A stretch of 64,000 nt of DNA, from NCBI RefSeq assembly GCF_021404465.1, contig NZ_JABFTT010000008.1, positions 124,001-188,000 on the forward strand, given 5' to 3'. A program made the position numbers and the translations under genes. This stretch comes from Billgrantia zhangzhouensis. GTDB lineage: Bacteria; Pseudomonadota; Gammaproteobacteria; Pseudomonadales; Halomonadaceae. This document shows, piece after piece, positions 38,657 through 52,159 of the stretch (the stretch's first letter is position 1; every line of letters starts with the position of its first letter). Under the pieces are notes generated by a model, which was not told where the DNA came from, ran no database searches, and saw only the letters and a program-made list of their open reading frames with translations.

Positions 38657-41245
38657 CTACAGCTGCTCCCGCCAGGCATAGATCAACTCCAGCGCACGGC
38701 GCGGCGTCAATTCGTCGGGGTCGAGGCCGGCCAGTGCATCGAGCAGCGGGTGCGGCGCGGTGGCAAACAGGTCGCTCTGCACCGGCTTGACTGCGCTTGC
38801 GCTACTGGCCTCGCCGCGACTGCTCTGGTCCACCTCCTGCTGCTCGAGCTGCGCCAACTTGTCGCGTGCGCGAGCAATGACGGATTGAGGTACGCCGGCC
38901 AGTTGGGCCACCTGCAAGCCGTAGCTCTGACTGGCAGGGCCCTCTTCCACCCGATGCATGAAAACGATGCCGTCGCGGTGCTCGGCGGCGGTGAGGTGCA
39001 CGTTGGCTACCCCCTCGGCCTGTTCGGCCAGCGCGGTCATCTCAAAGTAATGGGTGGCGAACAGGGTGAAGGCGTGCGTGCGGGTCAGGTGCTCGGCGCT
39101 GGCCCAGGCCAGTGACAGGCCATCGAAGGTGCTGGTGCCTCGCCCGATCTCGTCCATTAGCACCAGGCTATGGTCGGTGGCGTTGTGCAGGATACTGGCG
39201 GTCTCTGTCATTTCCACCATGAAAGTGGAACGGCCGCCCGCCAGGTCGTCCGACGAGCCGATACGGGTGAAGATGCGGTCCACCGGGCCGATGCAGGCTT
39301 CGTCTGCGGGGACGAAGCTGCCGGTGTGAGCGAGCAGGACGATCAGCGCGGCCTGGCGCATGTAGGTCGACTTGCCGCCCATGTTGGGGCCGGTGATGAC
39401 CAGCATACGGCGGCGGTCGTCAAGCACCAGATCGTTAGGTACGAAGGGGGTATCGCTGACGTGCTCCACCACCGGGTGGCGACCGCCGCGAATCACGATG
39501 CCCGGCGCTTCAGCGAGACGGGGCCGCGAGAAGCCGAGCGCCTGGGCGCGCTCGGCGAAGGCCGCCAGCACATCCAGGGCGGCCAGAGCACGACCGGTGC
39601 CCTGAAGCGCATTGAGTTCGGCGTTGAGTGAATCGAGCAGGCCGTCGTAGAGCAGCTTCTCGCGGGCCAGGGCCCGCGACTTGGCTGACAGCGCCTTGTC
39701 CTCAAACTCCTTGAGTTCGGGGATGATGAAGCGCTCGGCGTTCTTCAGGGTCTGGCGCCGGATGTAATCGACCGGTGCTTCGCGGGCCTGGGCGCGGGGG
39801 ATCTCGATGTAGTAACCGTGCACCCGGTTGTAGCCCACCTTGAGGCCGGCGAGGCCGGTGCGCTCGCGCTCGCGGGTCTCGAGCTGCACCAGGTAGTCGC
39901 CGGCATGCTCAGCCAGCCCGCGGTAGTCGTCGAGTTCGGCGTCGAAGCCTTCGCGAATCACGCCGCCGTCTCGGATGACCACGGGCGGGTTGTCGATCAG
40001 CCCGCGGGCAAGCAGGTCGGCAAGCTCGGGGTAGGGGCGGATATGGTGACTCAGCTCGTCGAGTGCGGTGCCGTCGCTGTAGCCGGCGAGTTCGCGCTCG
40101 AGTTCCGGCAGGGCCAGCAGGGCGTCGCGCAGGCGGGCGAGGTCTCGTGGCCGCGCACTGTAGAGTGCGACACGCGCGAGGATGCGCTCGACGTCACCGA
40201 TCGCCTTGAGCAACTCGCGCAGGGCCATGAAGCCCTCCTGCTCGAGCAGCAGGGCGACCGCCGCCTGGCGTCCCTGAACCTGGGCACGGTCGCGCAGCGG
40301 GCGGTTGAGCCAGCGCTTGAGCAGCCGCGAGCCCATGGCGGTGGCGGTGGTGTCGAGTACACTGGCCAGGGTGTTGTCGCCGCTGCCGCCGAGGTTGGTG
40401 TCGATCTCCAGGTTGCGACGGCTGGCGGCATCGATTACCACGGCGTCGTCGCGGTTCTCCACGCCGAGCGCGGTAACGTGAGGTAGCCGCGAGCGCTGGG
40501 TGTCGCGGGCGTACTCGACCAGCACCCCGGCAGCAGTGAGCGCCGCTTGGAGATGAGCGCAGCCGAAGCCGCGCAGATCCTGTACCTGGAATTGGTCGCA
40601 CAGCAGGCGAATGGCGGATTCGAGATCGAACAGCCAGTCGCTCTGGCGGCGCAGGCCCTGCCTTCCCTCCAGGGCAGGCGGCAGTGGCAGGCTTTCGGGT
40701 ACCAGCAGCTCCGCGGGATCGAGTCGCTGCAGTTCGGCGAGCATATCCCCTTCACCTTCCACCTCCAGCACGCTGAAGCGGCCGCTGGAAAGCTCCAGCC
40801 AGGCGATTCCCCAGCAGTTGCTGACGGGATGCACGGCGACCAACAGATTGTCGCGCCGGGCATCAAGCAAGGCCTCGTCATGGAGCGTGCCAGGGGTGAC
40901 GATGCGCACCACGCGGCGCTCCACCGGTCCCTTGCTCGTCGCGGGATCGCCGATCTGTTCGCAGATCGCCACCGATTCGCCGGCTTTCACCAGACGCGCC
41001 AGGTAGCCTTCGGCGCTATGGTAGGGCACCCCGGCCATGGGAATCGGCTTGCCCGCGGACTGGCCGCGTTGGGTCAGGGTGATATCGAGTAGTGCGGCGG
41101 CGCGTCTGGCGTCGTCGAAGAACAGTTCGTAGAAGTCGCCCATTCGATAGAAGAGCAGCACGTCGGGGTGCTCGCGCTTGATCTTCAGGTACTGAGCCAT
41201 CATTGGGGTATGGCTCGGCACATCCGTCTTGACCGCGTCGTTCAT
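38657..41245 (-). CDS. mutS: DNA mismatch repair protein MutS
   Basis: MutS recognises mismatches and starts repair. The 862 residues have the N-terminal mismatch-binding [14 protein letters not shown] motif, connector and lever domains, the ATPase Walker [36 protein letters not shown] and a C-terminal dimerisation helix-turn-helix. Full length and no breaks. It diverges from pncC across 179 bp. Confidence 0.97.
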   Translation of the reverse strand: MNDAVKTDVPSHTPMMAQYLKIKREHPDVLLFYRMGDFYELFFDDARRAAALLDITLTQRGQSAGKPIPMAGVPYHSAEGYLARLVKAGESVAICEQIGDPATSKGPVERRVVRIVTPGTLHDEALLDARRDNLLVAVHPVSNCWGIAWLELSSGRFSVLEVEGEGDMLAELQRLDPAELLVPESLPLPPALEGRQGLRRQSDWLFDLESAIRLLCDQFQVQDLRGFGCAHLQAALTAAGVLVEYARDTQRSRLPHVTALGVENRDDAVVIDAASRRNLEIDTNLGGSGDNTLASVLDTTATAMGSRLLKRWLNRPLRDRAQVQGRQAAVALLLEQEGFMALRELLKAIGDVERILARVALYSARPRDLARLRDALLALPELERELAGYSDGTALDELSHHIRPYPELADLLARGLIDNPPVVIRDGGVIREGFDAELDDYRGLAEHAGDYLVQLETRERERTGLAGLKVGYNRVHGYYIEIPRAQAREAPVDYIRRQTLKNAERFIIPELKEFEDKALSAKSRALAREKLLYDGLLDSLNAELNALQGTGRALAALDVLAAFAERAQALGFSRPRLAEAPGIVIRGGRHPVVEHVSDTPFVPNDLVLDDRRRMLVITGPNMGGKSTYMRQAALIVLLAHTGSFVPADEACIGPVDRIFTRIGSSDDLAGGRSTFMVEMTETASILHNATDHSLVLMDEIGRGTSTFDGLSLAWASAEHLTRTHAFTLFATHYFEMTALAEQAEGVANVHLTAAEHRDGIVFMHRVEEGPASQSYGLQVAQLAGVPQSVIARARDKLAQLEQQEVDQSSRGEASSASAVKPVQSDLFATAPHPLLDALAGLDPDELTPRRALELIYAWREQL

Positions 41246-41424
41246 GCTTTCTCGGCTGGCTTGTCGGTTGTGTGGGGCATGGAGAGAGCAAGGTTACCAC
41301 GCCCCACCCGCGCTCGACACGGTCGAAGCCTATACCTGCTGCCGAGGGTAAGGATGCGCTATGGTAAGGCAGTCGCAGGACATGCGGTCGGTGCCACCGA
41401 CTCTCTCGCAAAAGGAGCGATACC

Positions 41425-41943
41425 ATGCCCCATAGTGCATCCAGTCTGGCCAACCTCGATCTTGCCACGCTCGCCGAGCGGCTCGGCCGGCGTTGTCGCG
41501 AGCATGGCGTCAGCGTCACCGCGGCCGAATCCTGCACCGGAGGCGGGGTGGCCAGCGCCATTACTTCGGTCGCCGGCAGCTCGGATTACTTCGAGACCGG
41601 CTACGTGACCTATTCCAACGCCGCCAAGGCACGTCTACTCGGTGTGCCTGAGGCAACGATTGCCCAGCACGGGGCGGTCAGCCGCGAAGTGGTGGAGGCC
41701 ATGGTGGCCGGTGCCTGTCGCGACAGCGGGGCCAAGCTCGGTGTAGCGATCAGTGGTGTGGCGGGGCCCGACGGCGGCACGCCGGAAAAACCGGTAGGCA
41801 CCGTGTGGCTGGCCTGGGGCAGCGAGGCACGGCAGCAGGCCGAGCGCTTCCAGTTTCCCGGCGATCGCCGTGCGGTACGCGAGCGCGCGGTACGCCAGGC
41901 CATCGTCGGGCTGATTCGCTACCTCGAGACCGAGCCGCATTAG
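41425..41943 (+). CDS. pncC: CinA-type nicotinamide-nucleotide amidase
   Basis: PncC deamidates nicotinamide mononucleotide in NAD salvage. The 172 residues form the stand-alone CinA C-terminal domain, with TAAESCTGGGVASAITSVAGSSDYFETGYVTYSNAAK, VSREVVEAMVAGA and ISGVAGPDGGTPEKPVGTVW. The N-terminal CinA pyrophosphatase domain is absent, as in most gammaproteobacteria. It starts at ATG 41425 after CAAAAGGAG. The pncC-recA-recX order is conserved. Confidence 0.93.
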   Translation: MPHSASSLANLDLATLAERLGRRCREHGVSVTAAESCTGGGVASAITSVAGSSDYFETGYVTYSNAAKARLLGVPEATIAQHGAVSREVVEAMVAGACRDSGAKLGVAISGVAGPDGGTPEKPVGTVWLAWGSEARQQAERFQFPGDRRAVRERAVRQAIVGLIRYLETEPH

Positions 41944-41979
41944 TAGTGCTAGGCGCGCGGCGTTTTTTTCGTCATACTA

Positions 41980-41995
41980 CTGTCCAACCATACAG
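41980..41995. promoter_or_regulatory. recA: LexA (SOS) box of recA
   Basis: CTGTCCAACCATACAG matches the LexA consensus CTGT-N8-ACAG, about 80 bp before the recA start, with flanking TA/TG as in strong boxes. It predicts damage-inducible recA (and recX). Confidence 0.9.
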
Positions 41996-42075
41996 TGTCA
42001 GGCGAGCTCCCCCGTCGGCAGCCCGCCCTACATTCTGCATCTGCAAGCGTCAGCGAGTTCTGCGAGGAGAGCCAC

Positions 42076-43140
<1,065 letters not shown>

Positions 43141-43143
43141 GCC

Positions 43144-43626
43144 ATGCTGGTACGCTCTGAAGCCGAACATGCGTCGTCCCCGTGGGACGACGCCATCCGT
43201 TTGCTGGCCCGACGTGAGTATTCGCGTGCCGAGCTGGCGCAGCGGCTATCGGCCCGGATCCACTCCCCCGAGGCGATCGATGACTGTCTCGATGCGCTGG
43301 CCGAGGCTGGTCTGCAGTCCGACGCCCGCTTCGCCGAGAGCTTCCTGCGCTCGCGGGTGACGCGCGGCCAGGGCCAGCTGAAGATCCGCGCTGAGTTGGA
43401 GCGGCGCGGCGTCGAGCGCACCCTGATCGCGGCCGTTCTGGCCGAGGTCGAGCAGGAAAGCGAGATCGACTGGTTCGAGCTTGCCCGCGAGGTGCTCGAA
43501 CGACGCTTCTCCAGCCCAGGCGACTCCCCCCGCGAACGCGCCCGGCGCGAGCGCTTTCTGGCCTCGCGTGGCTTCGACTTCGAGCAGATTCGTTACGCTC
43601 TGGAGCGACTCGGCGCCACCGAATGA
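43144..43626 (+). CDS. recX: RecX regulator of RecA
   Basis: RecX caps and inhibits RecA filaments. The 160-residue protein has the three-helix repeats of the family: LLARREYSRAELAQRLSAR, CLDALAEAGLQSDARFAESFLRSRVTRGQGQLKIRAELERRGVERTLI and a C-terminal third repeat (FLASRGFDFEQIRYALERL). It follows recA by 3 bp, consistent with SOS co-regulation. Confidence 0.92.
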   Translation: MLVRSEAEHASSPWDDAIRLLARREYSRAELAQRLSARIHSPEAIDDCLDALAEAGLQSDARFAESFLRSRVTRGQGQLKIRAELERRGVERTLIAAVLAEVEQESEIDWFELAREVLERRFSSPGDSPRERARRERFLASRGFDFEQIRYALERLGATE

Positions 43627-43669
43627 GCGTCAGCTCGAACGGCTCCCTTTAGTCGCTTGACAACTGCGT

Positions 43670-43675
43670 TATAAT
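43670..43675 (+). promoter_or_regulatory. alaS: Probable -10 box of alaS
   Basis: A perfect TATAAT lies 122 bp before the alaS start. A TTGACA 7 bp upstream is too close to be its -35, so the -35 is likely weak or elsewhere. Confidence 0.5.
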
Positions 43676-43797
43676 GCCCCCCTTTGTGACGCCCCTGGTG
43701 GCGCTCCTGACACGCCGAGGCGTGCGAATTCGGCCAAGAAAACGGCGCCGAACGCGCCTGCCCGTCGGGTGACCACGCTCATCGCCACGGATATCCC

Positions 43798-46407
<2,610 letters not shown>

Positions 46408-46512
46408 CGGTTGAACAGGGGACGGTAGCGCATGCTCCATCCCTTGTGCATGGATACATCTTTCACTCATCCGGGCGTGACCCCGCTCGACATACGAGGG
46501 AAAAAAACGCAG

Positions 46513-47763
46513 ATGGCACTATACGTACAGAAATTCGGCGGCACCTCGGTGGGCTCCGTGGAGCGCATCAAGGTGGTGGCCGAGAAGGTCAAGGGCTTCC
46601 GTGATGCGGGCCATCAGGTCGTGGTCGTGGTTTCCGCCATGAGCGGCGAAACCAACCGCCTGATCGCCATGGCCAACGAGATCAACGACGAGCCCACGCC
46701 GCGGGAGATGGACATGCTGGTCTCCACTGGCGAACAGGTGACCATTTCGTTGCTGGCCCTCGCGCTGCACAAGCTGGGCGTGCCGGCGACCTCCTACACC
46801 GGCTCCCAGGTCGGGATCCTGACCGACAGCGCCCACACCAAGGCGCGCATCCAGCGTATCGAGACCGACGAGATGCGCGACGACCTGGACGAAGGCAAGG
46901 TGGTCGTGGTCGCCGGCTTCCAGGGGGTCGACGAAGAAGGCAACATCACCACCCTCGGTCGCGGTGGCTCCGATACCACCGGCGTGGCGCTGGCCGCGGC
47001 GCTGGGTGCCGACGAGTGCCAGATATACACCGACGTCGACGGTGTCTACACCACCGACCCTCGGGTCTGCTCGAAGGCGCAGCGCCTCGACACCATCACC
47101 GTCGAGGAGATGCTGGAGCTGGCGAGCCTTGGCTCCAAGGTGTTGCAGATCCGCTCGGTGGAATTCGCCGGCAAGTACAATGTCCCGCTGCGCGTGCTGT
47201 CCAGTTTTCAGGATGGCCCCGGTACCCTGATCGTTGCTGAATCCGACCAAGACGAGGACTCTATGGAAGAACCGCTGATCTCAGGCATCGCCTTCACCGC
47301 CAGCGAGGCCAAGCTGACGCTGCTCCACACGCCGGACGTGCCTGGCGTCGCCTCGCGCATTCTCGGACCGATCGCCGATGCCAACATCGAAGTCGACATG
47401 ATCGTGCAGAACGTGGCGCCTGCCGGTGACTACACCGACTTTACCTTCACCGTGGCCAAGGGGGATTACAAGAAGACCCTCAAGATTATCGAGGATCAGG
47501 TGATCCCTGATCTGGGAGGCGGTGAGGTCAATGGCGACGACAACATCGCCAAGGTCTCGCTGGTCGGTGTGGGCATGCGCTCACATGCCGGCGTAGCGTC
47601 CAAGATGTTTCGCGTCCTGGCTGACGAGAACATCAATATCCGCATGGTCTCCACCTCGGAAATCAAGATTTCGGTGGTGATCGACGAAAAACAGATGGAA
47701 CTCGCCGTTCGCGCCCTGCACACCGCTTTTGGTCTGGATAAGAGCGATATCGAAAGCGAATAG
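46513..47763 (+). CDS. lysC: Aspartate kinase
   Basis: This monofunctional aspartokinase phosphorylates aspartate, the first step to lysine, threonine and methionine; in halophiles it also supplies ectoine precursors. The 416-residue frame starts at ATG 46513 (MALYVQKFGGTSVGSVERI). Conserved are GRGGSDTTGVALAAALGADECQIYTDVDGVYTTDPR and two C-terminal ACT domains (SGIAFTASEAKLTLLHTPDVPG and KVSLVGVGMRSHAGVASKMF) for feedback control. It is 105 bp downstream of alaS; a longer frame from 46432 is not conserved. Confidence 0.96.
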   Translation: MALYVQKFGGTSVGSVERIKVVAEKVKGFRDAGHQVVVVVSAMSGETNRLIAMANEINDEPTPREMDMLVSTGEQVTISLLALALHKLGVPATSYTGSQVGILTDSAHTKARIQRIETDEMRDDLDEGKVVVVAGFQGVDEEGNITTLGRGGSDTTGVALAAALGADECQIYTDVDGVYTTDPRVCSKAQRLDTITVEEMLELASLGSKVLQIRSVEFAGKYNVPLRVLSSFQDGPGTLIVAESDQDEDSMEEPLISGIAFTASEAKLTLLHTPDVPGVASRILGPIADANIEVDMIVQNVAPAGDYTDFTFTVAKGDYKKTLKIIEDQVIPDLGGGEVNGDDNIAKVSLVGVGMRSHAGVASKMFRVLADENINIRMVSTSEIKISVVIDEKQMELAVRALHTAFGLDKSDIESE

Positions 47764-47960
47764 GGAAGTTACAAGAAAATTAACAAGGTACGGGCGACTA
47801 AAAGCGGTGCCTTTTCTACCCTGTTGGGAAGTTGCTGCCTGGGGAAGCGACGGTCTGATGAGATTTGTACGAGCTTCCCTTCAACGCTGTCATGATGTCA
47901 TGGTGGGGTTGGTGGTGGTGCACAGTAGAGAAAGTGTTACATAATGCAAGCAGCAGCTTA

Positions 47961-48014
47961 GCGTCGATGGGATCGACGCGTATCCCGTTGCTAGTCGTCT
48001 GAGAAGGAGATCAG
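47961..48014 (+). promoter_or_regulatory. csrA: csrA leader with two GGA-loop hairpins (probable CsrA autoregulation)
   Basis: Two stem-loops precede csrA. The first, 47961-47979, is a perfect 7-bp stem GCGTCGA / TCGACGC with loop TGGGA. The second, 47999-48014, is CTGA / TCAG with loop GAAGGAGA, which includes the Shine-Dalgarno AGGAG at 48005-48009. CsrA binding to such sites is known to block its own translation in E. coli, so negative autoregulation is inferred. Confidence 0.65.
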
Positions 48015-48016
48015 TC

Positions 48017-48217
48017 ATGCTCATCCTGACCCGCCGTGTCGGAGAAACGCTGATGATCGGTGATGACATCACCGTGACCGTCCTTGGCGTCAAGGGCAAT
48101 CAGGTCCGCATTGGCGTCAATGCCCCCAAAGATGTCGCTGTACATCGTGAAGAGATCTATCAGCGCATCCAGCGGGAGAAATCCGACGAAGAAGGGGGAA
48201 ATGGTCCATCTTCGTAA
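48017..48217 (+). CDS. csrA: Carbon storage regulator CsrA
   Basis: CsrA is a dimeric RNA-binding protein that recognises GGA in loops and blocks or stabilises mRNAs. The 66 residues begin [51 protein letters not shown] and keep the RNA-contact residues L4, R6 and R44 by position. The tail is short and acidic. It stands alone after lysC, with a CATAAT at 47940-47945 as a possible -10, and is followed by tRNA-Ser. Its probable antagonist RNA lies at 37.9 kb. Confidence 0.96.
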   Translation: MLILTRRVGETLMIGDDITVTVLGVKGNQVRIGVNAPKDVAVHREEIYQRIQREKSDEEGGNGPSS

Positions 48218-48318
48218 CGGAGCGCCGTTTCCCCGGTCCTTCCAGCGCAGGAAACAAATCACTGAATATGCTGGACAAAGGCTAGAGGAAGCGATAGGAT
48301 ATGCGCCGTGTCGTTGAG

Positions 48319-48417
<99 letters not shown>

Positions 48418-48444
48418 ATGTTGTCGTTGTTCGAAGCGTAATGT

Positions 48445-48521
48445 GCGCCCGTAGCTCAGCTGGATAGAGTACCTGACTACGAATCAGGTGGTCGGAGGTT
48501 CGAATCCTCCCGGGCGCGCCA
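48445..48521 (+). tRNA. tRNA-Arg(ACG), copy 1
   Basis: A 77-base gene with acceptor pair GCGCCCG / CGGGCGC, encoded CCA, TTCGAATCC T arm and anticodon ACG at 48479-48481 (A34 is normally edited to inosine by TadA). Confidence 0.97.
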
Positions 48522-48613
48522 CGATGGGTGAGTATGAGCATGACTGGGTCATCTCTCGCCGCGCGGTTCGAAGAAAGGCATTCTGCCAGCAAGATCATCG
48601 GATCTTGCCACTA

Positions 48614-48690
48614 GCGCCCGTAGCTCAGCTGGATAGAGTACCTGACTACGAATCAGGTGGTCGGAGGTTCGAATCCTCCCGGGCGCGCCA
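48614..48690 (+). tRNA. tRNA-Arg(ACG), copy 2
   Basis: Identical to the copy 169 bp upstream, including encoded CCA, so the pair is a tandem duplication. The intervening 92 bp is not repeated. Confidence 0.97.
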
Positions 48691-48696
48691 GATTTC

Positions 48697-48722
48697 GACC
48701 CGTCCTCGTCAGAGGGCGGGTC
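48697..48722 (+). terminator. Terminator of the tRNA cluster
   Basis: GACCCGTCCTC / GAGGGCGGGTC forms a long stem around GTCA directly after the second tRNA-Arg and runs into TTCTGTCTG. Confidence 0.75.
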
Positions 48723-48809
48723 TTCTGTCTGTGTTCCTGGCGTCTTGCGCCGGACACGCGTATCGACTAGCCGAGCCGGCATGGAGTGATGCCGGTTGCG
48801 CGATCGTTT

Positions 48810-48842
48810 GGGTGCCCTCGTGAGCCGATGGCACCCTTTTTT
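48810..48842 (+). terminator. Second hairpin near the dusC 3' end
   Basis: GGGTGCC / GGCACCC pair around a 13-base loop, followed by TTTTTT on the plus strand. It may end read-through from the tRNAs. Confidence 0.7.
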
Positions 48843-48882
48843 ATTCCCTCCTGCTCGTTTCCCGCGGCGCCCTCTGATCGGC

Positions 48883-49902
48883 TCAGGCTATTTCGAGCCT
48901 ATCGTGGGCCAACGCCGCTTCATGGGGCTGGGTAAGTCTGGCGAGCAACGTCTCGAGGTCATTGATACGCTTGACCGCCTGGAAGCGCTGGGCCGCTTCG
49001 GCATCACGCTGTCGCATGTGATTAAGCCATTGCTTCATCAAGGATGTGACAATACGGTCGGGGAGTGTGGTACGCTGCAACGCAGCAAACTCGGTCAGGA
49101 TGTGGGCGCGAGCCTGCCAGGGAGTGGCGGGCAACTGCTCGCCGGTCGCCAGCCAGTGGTGTATGCGTGGTGCCAGCCAGGGATCGGCCAGCGCGCCTCG
49201 GCCCAGCATGACGTCGTGACAGCCCGAGAGGGTACGAGCCTTCCAGTAGCCCTCGAGGCTCCAGATGTCGCCGTTGGCCACGACCGGAATGCTCAGGTGG
49301 CGGCGGATGCGGCCGATCCACTCCCAGTGAGCCGGAGGTCGGTAGCCCTCGTCTCGAGTGCGAGCATGCACGACCAACTGCGTGGCGCCGCCGTCCTCTG
49401 CGGCTTTGGCGCAGTCGAGCGCCAGAAGCCGATGCGAGAAGCCGAGGCGGATCTTGGCCGTGACCGGTATCTCGTCGCCCACGGCGGCATGCACGGCTGC
49501 TACGGCGGCATGCACCCGGCGAGGGTCGTGTAGCAGCGAGGCGCCGCCGTCATGGCGGTTGACCAGCTTGGCCGGGCAGCCGAAATTGAGATCGATGGCG
49601 GTGGCGCCGAGTTTTCTCGCCTGTTCGGCATTGGTCGCCAGCGCCGCTGGATCGCTGCCGAGCAGTTGCAGCGCCACCGGCACGCCTGAAGGCGTCGTCA
49701 CGCTCTCGTTGAGTTCGGGACAGTGACGCAGGAAGACCTTGGGTGGCAGGCGGGCATCGACGACGCGGACGAATTCCGTCACCGTCCAGTCGAAGCCGGG
49801 CTGGCGGGTCAGCAGGTCGCGGGTATGAGCATCGATCACGCCCTCCATGGGGGCGAGGCCGATCCTGCCTTGTAGTAAAAAAACAACGTTGGCTTCCACC
49901 AT
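48883..49902 (-). CDS. dusC: tRNA-dihydrouridine(16) synthase DusC
   Basis: DusC is an FMN enzyme that reduces uridine 16 in tRNA D-loops. The frame holds APMEGVIDAHTRDLLT at the start, EFVRVVD, LNFGCPAKLVNRHDGGASLL with the catalytic Cys, and HARTRDEGYRPPAHWEWIG. The conserved APMEG lies about 18 residues in. Starts are ambiguous: ATG at 49900-49902 (MVEAN...) is used here, ATG at 49921-49923 is possible, and neither has a good ribosome site. It is convergent with the tRNA genes. Confidence 0.9.
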   Translation of the reverse strand: MVEANVVFLLQGRIGLAPMEGVIDAHTRDLLTRQPGFDWTVTEFVRVVDARLPPKVFLRHCPELNESVTTPSGVPVALQLLGSDPAALATNAEQARKLGATAIDLNFGCPAKLVNRHDGGASLLHDPRRVHAAVAAVHAAVGDEIPVTAKIRLGFSHRLLALDCAKAAEDGGATQLVVHARTRDEGYRPPAHWEWIGRIRRHLSIPVVANGDIWSLEGYWKARTLSGCHDVMLGRGALADPWLAPRIHHWLATGEQLPATPWQARAHILTEFAALQRTTLPDRIVTSLMKQWLNHMRQRDAEAAQRFQAVKRINDLETLLARLTQPHEAALAHDRLEIA

Positions 49903-50011
49903 AGGTCGCTTGCAATCTACCATGAGTGGGGGGTTATATGGCCGACTTGAAAGCTTATCGGCATGTTGGCGTCAGTTCGCCAATAAGTCGCGAAGAATAA
50001 GGGGATAATGC

Positions 50012-50260
50012 ATGCGGGACGAACAGCTGCTACTGGATGGCTTGGCCCTGATGGGGGTCGGCATGGGGGTCGTTTTTGTTTTTCTTACGCTCCTCGTGCT
50101 CGTCACCACCCTGATGTCATGGGTCGTATGCCGCCTGGCGCCGGCCACTCCTCCAGCTCCCGCACCCGTCTCCAAACCCTCTGGTCGTGCGGACGACGCG
50201 GAGCTGATGGTCGCCATCACTGCCGCCATCCATCGCTACCGCCGCCGTCATCGCTGCTGA
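50012..50260 (+). CDS. oadG: Oxaloacetate decarboxylase gamma subunit
   Basis: OadG is the small membrane subunit that anchors the alpha subunit to the sodium-pumping beta subunit. The 82 residues have one membrane helix (LALMGVGMGVVFVFLTLLVLVTTLMSWVV), an Ala/Pro-rich linker and a positive C-terminus with HRYRRRH, which is thought to bind Zn. AAGGGGATAATGC precedes the start. It begins the oadGAB operon. Confidence 0.9.
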   Translation: MRDEQLLLDGLALMGVGMGVVFVFLTLLVLVTTLMSWVVCRLAPATPPAPAPVSKPSGRADDAELMVAITAAIHRYRRRHRC

Positions 50261-50319
50261 TCGACGCCGCAACGGCCGCCAATACTACTACATAACATGC
50301 CATTCACGGGATCATTGTC

Positions 50320-52146
50320 ATGAGTGAGACCAACCGCCCGCTGGGCATCACCGACGTCGTCCTGCGCGACGCTCACCAGTCGCTATTCGCCACTCGCATG
50401 CGCCTCGACGACATGCTACCGATCGCCGAGAAGCTCGATCGGGTGGGCTTCTGGTCACTGGAGTCCTGGGGCGGCGCCACCTTCGACGCTTGTATCCGCT
50501 ACCTCGGCGAGGATCCGTGGGAGCGGATACGGGCGTTGAAGGAGGCCATGCCGAACACGCCGCAGCAGATGCTGCTGCGCGGACAGAACCTGCTCGGCTA
50601 CCGCCATTATGCCGACGATGTGGTCGATCGTTTCGTCGAGCGTGCCAAGACCAACGGCGTCGATGTGTTCCGTGTGTTCGATGCCATGAACGACCCGCGC
50701 AACCTGGAACGGGCCATCCAGGCCGTGCGCAAGGTGGGCGGTCACGCACAGGGCACCATCTCCTATACCGTGAGCCCGGTGCACACTCTCGACAGTTGGG
50801 TGGAACTCGCCGAGACCATCGCCGCCATGGGCGCCGATTCCCTGGCGATCAAGGACATGGCCGGTCTGCTGGCGCCCTACGATGCCTATGAGCTGGTCAC
50901 GCGGCTGAAGAAGACGCTGTCGATTCCGATCCACATGCAGTGCCATGCCACCACTGGCATGTCTACCGCCACGATTCTCAAGGCGGTGGAAGCCGGCATC
51001 GACAACGTCGACACGGCGATCTCCTCCATGTCGATGACCTACGGCCACAGCCCTACCGAATCGGTGGTGGCGATCCTCAAGGGCACCGGGCGCGATACTA
51101 ATCTCGATCTCGAGCTGCTCGAGGAGATCGCCGGCTACTTCCGCGAGGTGCGCAAGAAGTACGCTGACTTCGAAGGCTCGCTCAAGGGCATCGATTCGCG
51201 CATCCTGGTCGCCCAGGTGCCGGGCGGCATGCTGACCAACATGGAGAGCCAGCTCAAGGAGCAGGGCGCCGGCGACAAGCTCGATGACGTGCTTGCCGAG
51301 ATTCCACGCGTCCGCGAAGACCTGGGTTTCATTCCGCTGGTGACGCCCACCTCACAGATCGTCGGCACCCAGGCGGTGATGAACGTGATGATGGGCGAAC
51401 GCTACAAGTCGATTTCCAAGGAGGTCCAGGCGCTGCTCAAGGGTGAGTATGGCGCCGCCCCGGCCCTGTTCGACAAGGCGCTGCAGGGCCGTGTGCTGGA
51501 AGGCGGCGAGCCGATCACCTGTCGTCCTGCCGATCTGCTCGAGCCTGAAATGGAGCGCCTGGCTATCGAACTCAAGGACAAGGCCAAGGCCGACGGTATC
51601 CGCCTCGCCGAGGGCGAGCGCGAGATAGACGACGTGCTGACCTACGCGCTGTTCCCGCAGATGGGGCTCAAGTTCCTCAAGAACCGCGACGACCCCGATG
51701 CCTTCGAACCAGCCCCCCAGGCGCCGGGCCAGGAGTCGTCCAGCGCCAACCTGCCGGTCTCTTCAGCGCAGGGGGCCAAGGTGCCCACGGCTCCCGCCGC
51801 AGCGCCCGCCGGCCCCGAGACCTATACCGTCACGGTCAACGGCAAGCAGTATGTGGTCGAGGTCGCCGAAGGCGGCGAGATCGGCGCGATTCAGGAGCAG
51901 GTTCAACCCCAGGCCGCTGCTCTGACAGCGTCGAGCGGTGAAACGATCACCGCCCCGCTGGCCGGCAACATTTTCAAGGTCAACGTGCGCCCGGGCGATA
52001 CGGTCGCGGAGGGCGACGTGGTAATCATCCTGGAAGCCATGAAGATGGAGACCGAAGTGCGTGCCGCCAGCGGTGGCACCGTCTCCGAGGTCAAGGTTGG
52101 CGAGGGCGACAGCGTCGCCGTCGGCGACGTCCTGATCGTGCTGTAA
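50320..52146 (+). CDS. oadA: Oxaloacetate decarboxylase alpha subunit
   Basis: OadA transfers the C4 carboxyl group of oxaloacetate to biotin. The 608 residues comprise the carboxyltransferase domain ([50 protein letters not shown]), an Ala/Pro-rich linker around residues 470-500, and a biotinyl domain ending with the acceptor [11 protein letters not shown], where K is biotinylated. Placed between oadG and oadB, it is the cytosolic part of the sodium pump. Confidence 0.96.
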   Translation: MSETNRPLGITDVVLRDAHQSLFATRMRLDDMLPIAEKLDRVGFWSLESWGGATFDACIRYLGEDPWERIRALKEAMPNTPQQMLLRGQNLLGYRHYADDVVDRFVERAKTNGVDVFRVFDAMNDPRNLERAIQAVRKVGGHAQGTISYTVSPVHTLDSWVELAETIAAMGADSLAIKDMAGLLAPYDAYELVTRLKKTLSIPIHMQCHATTGMSTATILKAVEAGIDNVDTAISSMSMTYGHSPTESVVAILKGTGRDTNLDLELLEEIAGYFREVRKKYADFEGSLKGIDSRILVAQVPGGMLTNMESQLKEQGAGDKLDDVLAEIPRVREDLGFIPLVTPTSQIVGTQAVMNVMMGERYKSISKEVQALLKGEYGAAPALFDKALQGRVLEGGEPITCRPADLLEPEMERLAIELKDKAKADGIRLAEGEREIDDVLTYALFPQMGLKFLKNRDDPDAFEPAPQAPGQESSSANLPVSSAQGAKVPTAPAAAPAGPETYTVTVNGKQYVVEVAEGGEIGAIQEQVQPQAAALTASSGETITAPLAGNIFKVNVRPGDTVAEGDVVIILEAMKMETEVRAASGGTVSEVKVGEGDSVAVGDVLIVL

Positions 52147-52159
52147 GGGCCTGCGTTCC

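Noticed and set aside
43657-43675. TTGACA and TATAAT as a matched alaS promoter
   Set aside because: The hexamers are only 7 bp apart, so they cannot be one sigma-70 promoter; only the -10 is kept.
46408-46512. Lysine riboswitch before lysC
   Set aside because: The gap is only 105 bp and lacks the size and stems of the lysine aptamer.
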